Below, one piece after another: positions 5,890 to 8,189 of a stretch of DNA of 8,189 nt. Below the pieces are notes generated by a model that saw nothing but the letters and a program-made list of their open reading frames with translations, was not told the DNA's origin and ran no database searches. Numbering within the stretch: position 1 is the stretch's first letter; every line of letters begins with the position of its first letter. Made by a program: the position numbers and the translations under genes. Source of the DNA: Cytophagales bacterium (GTDB lineage Bacteria; Bacteroidota; Bacteroidia; Cytophagales; UBA9547); the NCBI GenBank assembly GCA_003476475.1, contig DMUD01000065.1, positions 828 through 9,016 of the forward strand. Reading direction: 5' to 3'.

Positions 5890-6366
5890 ATGACTATCAA
5901 GACAAAAAAGTATCAGCTTAAGAAAAAAGATTATGTAAAAATGGCCATGTGGCAACTGCTGCGCAAAACCTGGTGGTATGGTTTTGGTCCATTGGCATTT
6001 GTGGTGTTGGGCTTTTTTGTACCGTATAGCTGGTGGTACATAGGCACAGGTCTTGTGGTGGCTTTTCTTTATTTATTGTTTTGGTTTATACAGTTTATGG
6101 GAGTCACCCAAATGGAGCAAAACAAGGTCATGTTCGAGCGATTGACTTATGAAATAGATTCTAGATTTGTAGTCATTAAACTGAATGCCAAGCAAGGCAT
6201 GCAAATGAATTGGGACATGATAAAGTCGGCAGAAAAAACAAAAGACGCTTTCTTGCTTGTTGTGAACAAGGCGCAGTTTTTGCATTTCCCATTTTCCATG
6301 TTCAATTCAGACCACGACTTGAGATTCATGGAGGCCTTGCTTAAAAGAAAAAATCTGTTGGCCTAA
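5890..6366 (+). CDS. Small membrane protein, YcxB-like
   Basis: The 158-residue product has a basic N-terminus (MTIKTKKYQLKKKDYVKMAM), two adjacent hydrophobic segments (about 27-46 and 49-70, rich in Trp) and a soluble C-terminal half of about 90 residues. That half contains the W-x-x-I-K-S-A-E-x-T-K-D-A-F block (about 109-122) followed by a hydrophobic strand and FPFSMF, which is the layout of the YcxB-like family. The molecular function of that family is not established. The gene is 27 bp after nadC with no promoter that I can see, so it is probably read from the nadC transcript. It ends 2 bp from the convergent methyltransferase gene. The family call is from pattern memory and should be treated as moderate. 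Confidence 0.68.
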   Translation: MTIKTKKYQLKKKDYVKMAMWQLLRKTWWYGFGPLAFVVLGFFVPYSWWYIGTGLVVAFLYLLFWFIQFMGVTQMEQNKVMFERLTYEIDSRFVVIKLNAKQGMQMNWDMIKSAEKTKDAFLLVVNKAQFLHFPFSMFNSDHDLRFMEALLKRKNLLA

Positions 6367-6368
6367 AC

Positions 6369-7523
6369 TTACATTACCTCCAGCACCAAACCCTTCAAAT
6401 AATCACCCTCAGGGTGGTAGATGTTGATTGGATGGTCGGGGCCTTGGCTCAATTGGTGCAAAATCCGCACTTTTCTGCCTGAATCTGCTGCTGCGCCAAA
6501 TACTATTTTTTGGAACAAGTCTCGGCTTATATGTTGCGAACATGAAAAAGTGAATATCAATCCTCCTTTTTCTATTATTCGCATTGCAGAAAGGTTTATG
6601 TCTTTGTACCCTCTCGATGCTTGAGGCACACTTCGAATGTCTTTGCAAAAGGCAGGCGGATCTAATATTATCAGGTCGTACTGTTCCGTTTTTTTTCTCA
6701 AAAAATCGAAACAATCTGCAGCAATTCCTTCATGGCGAGCTGTAAATTCGTTTAACTCGGCATTCTTAGTTGCATTTTCTATGGCATCTTTCGAGATATC
6801 GACAGATGTAACGTGTGTTGCACCGCCTACTAAGGCATATATGGAAAAGCCACCCGTATAGGAAAAACAGTTTAAAACTTTTTTGTTTTTAGAATAAGCA
6901 GAAAGTAATTTTCTATTCTCTCTTTGGTCTAAGAAAAATCCCGTTTTTTGGCCTTTTATTAAATCGACTGAAAATTTCAGTCCGTTTTCCATTACAGTAG
7001 TGTGTTGAGGGCCTGCATCGCCTAGCCAGCCTTGTGTCCAATTTGAATATGCTGGGCTTTTACTAAAGATATATTGATATCCCAATGAAAGGAGTGCATT
7101 ACGCACAATTTCTTTTAAATACCAAGTCCCAGTTGTCCTAAATTGTATTACAGCTGTTTCGTTGTACACATCTATTATTAAGCCTGGTAAAAAATCACCC
7201 TCAGCATGCACAAGTCTAAAACAGTTTGTTCCGTCTTGTATCAATTGTTTTTTGAAAGTGTATGCCTGATGTATCTTCTGCGTCCAATATGATTCGTCAA
7301 CAGTAGTAGGGTATTGGCTAAACTCGAATATTCTACACACTATTTGGCTTTTATACTCTATAAATCCATAGCCAATCAACTTCTCTTGATAGTCCACTAT
7401 TTCTACGATGCGGTCATCTCCTGTTTCGGGAAGTGATTCTACAGCTCCGCTAAAAATCCAAGGATGAAAACGTAGCAAAGATTTTTCCTTGCCTTTTTTG
7501 ATTTTGAGACGTGGGTGTTTCAT
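6369..7523 (-). CDS. rlmI: RlmI-like class I rRNA (cytosine-C5) methyltransferase
   Basis: The protein resembles RlmI, which uses S-adenosylmethionine to methylate C5 of a cytosine in 23S rRNA (C1962 in E. coli). The ATG at 7521-7523 gives 384 residues, the usual size; the longest frame starts at a TTG only four codons upstream. The N-terminal 70 or so residues (KIKKGKEKSLLRFHPWIFSGAVES...) look like a PUA RNA-binding domain. The hallmark GQKTGFFLDQRENR is at 191-204, the SAM-binding motif I is LNCFSYTGGFS (217-227), the acidic motif II is VDIS (241-244), motif IV is LDPPAF (287-292), and FSCSQ with the likely catalytic Cys is at 326-330. All are present and intact. It is a single-gene unit, convergent with the YcxB-like gene. 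The exact target cytosine in this organism is inferred from the family. Confidence 0.88.
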   Translation of the reverse strand: MKHPRLKIKKGKEKSLLRFHPWIFSGAVESLPETGDDRIVEIVDYQEKLIGYGFIEYKSQIVCRIFEFSQYPTTVDESYWTQKIHQAYTFKKQLIQDGTNCFRLVHAEGDFLPGLIIDVYNETAVIQFRTTGTWYLKEIVRNALLSLGYQYIFSKSPAYSNWTQGWLGDAGPQHTTVMENGLKFSVDLIKGQKTGFFLDQRENRKLLSAYSKNKKVLNCFSYTGGFSIYALVGGATHVTSVDISKDAIENATKNAELNEFTARHEGIAADCFDFLRKKTEQYDLIILDPPAFCKDIRSVPQASRGYKDINLSAMRIIEKGGLIFTFSCSQHISRDLFQKIVFGAAADSGRKVRILHQLSQGPDHPINIYHPEGDYLKGLVLEVM

Positions 7524-7752
7524 ATTGAAGGGCAAATACCAAATTTCTTGGTCTTGAGGGTATATACTCCACCATCGAATAAGCTTATTTCAATTTCAAT
7601 GCCAATATCCATTACAATTGAAAAGTTGAAAATCAATCTCGAAGTGTGTAAATAGTATACGATATATTCTGATTAAAACTCTTTTATGCAAAGGAGCTGT
7701 TTTTTCTTTGAAAACCACAACTAAGTGTTGTCGTATTTTTCGGTTTTTTGAA
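7524..7752. other. Short intergenic region upstream of the rlmI-like gene
   Basis: This 229-bp AT-rich gap separates two minus-strand genes. It should hold the rlmI promoter, but I see only a poor match to the -7 box (minus-strand GGTATTTG at 7540-7533, two mismatches). It also holds a weak hairpin after the acyltransferase stop. No credible gene is present; short open frames here are chance. Confidence 0.45.
7717..7731 (-). terminator. Weak hairpin after the acyltransferase stop
   Basis: On the minus strand ACAAC (7731-7727), a 5-base loop, and GTTGT (7721-7717) form a short stem 22-36 bases after the stop codon. AAAACC (7747-7742) and GGTTTT (7716-7711) could add an outer stem with a 10-base bulge. 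The T run is short, so this is a tentative terminator. Confidence 0.25.
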
Positions 7753-8189
7753 TCAAATTTTTCTCTGTATTGTGCTGAGAAACAAATCAGAGGTTTTTTT
7801 AGCAATCTTTAATGATGGTTGCTCTATCCATACGTAAAAAAGATAAGCAACAGGAAAACACATTATGATGCCGATAAAAATAACGAGGGGTTGTATAAAT
7901 AAATTTCCAAATAAATATATGCTGCATAGAAGGGTAGTATGGTGCACTAAATAAAGACTAAACGAGATTTTGCCAATAAATATGAGATATTTCTTATTCA
8001 ATATTGGCGCAGCTTTTTTGCTTAATGCTAGAATCATCAAAATAGTACTTGGTATTATACCTACATAATCTTCAAATTTCCATACTAGTTGCAGAACGTA
8101 ATCTGGCAACCACCACATGCTATATTTTATTGTATACACCATAATTGCAGATATGAACAGAGTGTAGAAAAAAACATTCCCTTTTTTAT
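7753..8189 (-). CDS. Acyltransferase 3 family membrane protein, C-terminal part (5' end outside window)
   Basis: The frame is open through the window edge (KKGNVFFYTLFISAI precedes the first internal Met), so only the last 144 or so residues are visible. They show four hydrophobic segments and the family's C-terminal pattern: FIGKISFSLYLVHHTTLLCSIYLF followed by a final membrane helix and VWIEQPSLKIAKK. Members of this family are multi-pass inner-membrane enzymes that transfer acetyl or other acyl groups to surface polysaccharides, lipids or peptidoglycan. The conserved catalytic His of the N-terminal part is outside the window, and the acceptor cannot be inferred. The coding DNA looks more AT-rich than the neighbouring genes, which may hint at a different history, but this is only a visual impression. 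Confidence 0.8.
   Translation of the reverse strand, partial: KKGNVFFYTLFISAIMVYTIKYSMWWLPDYVLQLVWKFEDYVGIIPSTILMILALSKKAAPILNKKYLIFIGKISFSLYLVHHTTLLCSIYLFGNLFIQPLVIFIGIIMCFPVAYLFYVWIEQPSLKIAKKTSDLFLSTIQRKI

Noticed and set aside
6402..6418. CACCC/GGGTG hairpin near the end of the rlmI-like gene
   Set aside because: It falls within codons for the conserved HPEGDY segment, so coding constraint explains it. No T run follows.
7596..7805. 69-codon minus-strand open frame overlapping the acyltransferase end
   Set aside because: It overlaps the true C-terminus in another frame and has no signal, domain or promoter; taken as chance.

Overview
The window looks like chromosomal DNA of a Bacteroidota (Bacteroidetes) bacterium with an AT-rich genome. 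The evidence is a PorX-type response regulator C-terminus (a regulator of the type IX secretion system, known from this phylum), a Bacteroidota-style FadL/OMPP1 barrel, signal peptides ending in ...AQ or ...FAQ, a near absence of Shine-Dalgarno sequences, and a good match to the phylum's TAnnTTTG promoter box in front of nadC. I cannot place it more precisely from the sequence alone.

Layout: (1) 1-732, + strand, the 3' part of porX (PglZ/phosphodiesterase domain), cut by the window edge. (2) 733-830, a short intergenic region with an AT-rich hairpin after porX and an 18-bp near-perfect palindrome just upstream of a candidate promoter. (3) 831-3780, + strand, a probable two-gene operon with a 10-bp gap: a secreted, low-complexity Trp/Gly/Tyr/Asn-rich protein of unknown function, followed by an outer-membrane beta-barrel of the FadL/OMPP1 type. 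(4) 3787-4347, - strand, aroK (shikimate kinase), convergent with the barrel gene and 6 bp away. (5) 4348-5007, a 660-bp non-coding, AT-rich divergent region between aroK and nadC with inverted repeats and a possible scrap of an eroded secreted-protein ORF. (6) 5008-6366, + strand, nadC followed 27 bp later by a small YcxB-like membrane protein. (7) 6369-7523, - strand, an RlmI-type rRNA cytosine methyltransferase that converges on the previous gene with a 2-bp gap. (8) 7524-7752, a short gap. (9) 7753-8189, - strand, the C-terminal part of an acyltransferase-3 family membrane protein, cut by the window edge.

Most genes are ordinary housekeeping genes: aromatic amino acid precursor synthesis, NAD synthesis and rRNA modification. 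The least explained part is the 831-3780 pair. It joins a secreted aromatic/glycine-rich protein of unknown role to a barrel, carries an internal G8 run, and has a palindrome in its probable promoter region. I see no CRISPR array, tRNA, rRNA, insertion sequence, defence system or other clearly new multi-gene system. Three genes have start codons that I moved from the longest open frame to an internal ATG (aroK, nadC, rlmI-like).
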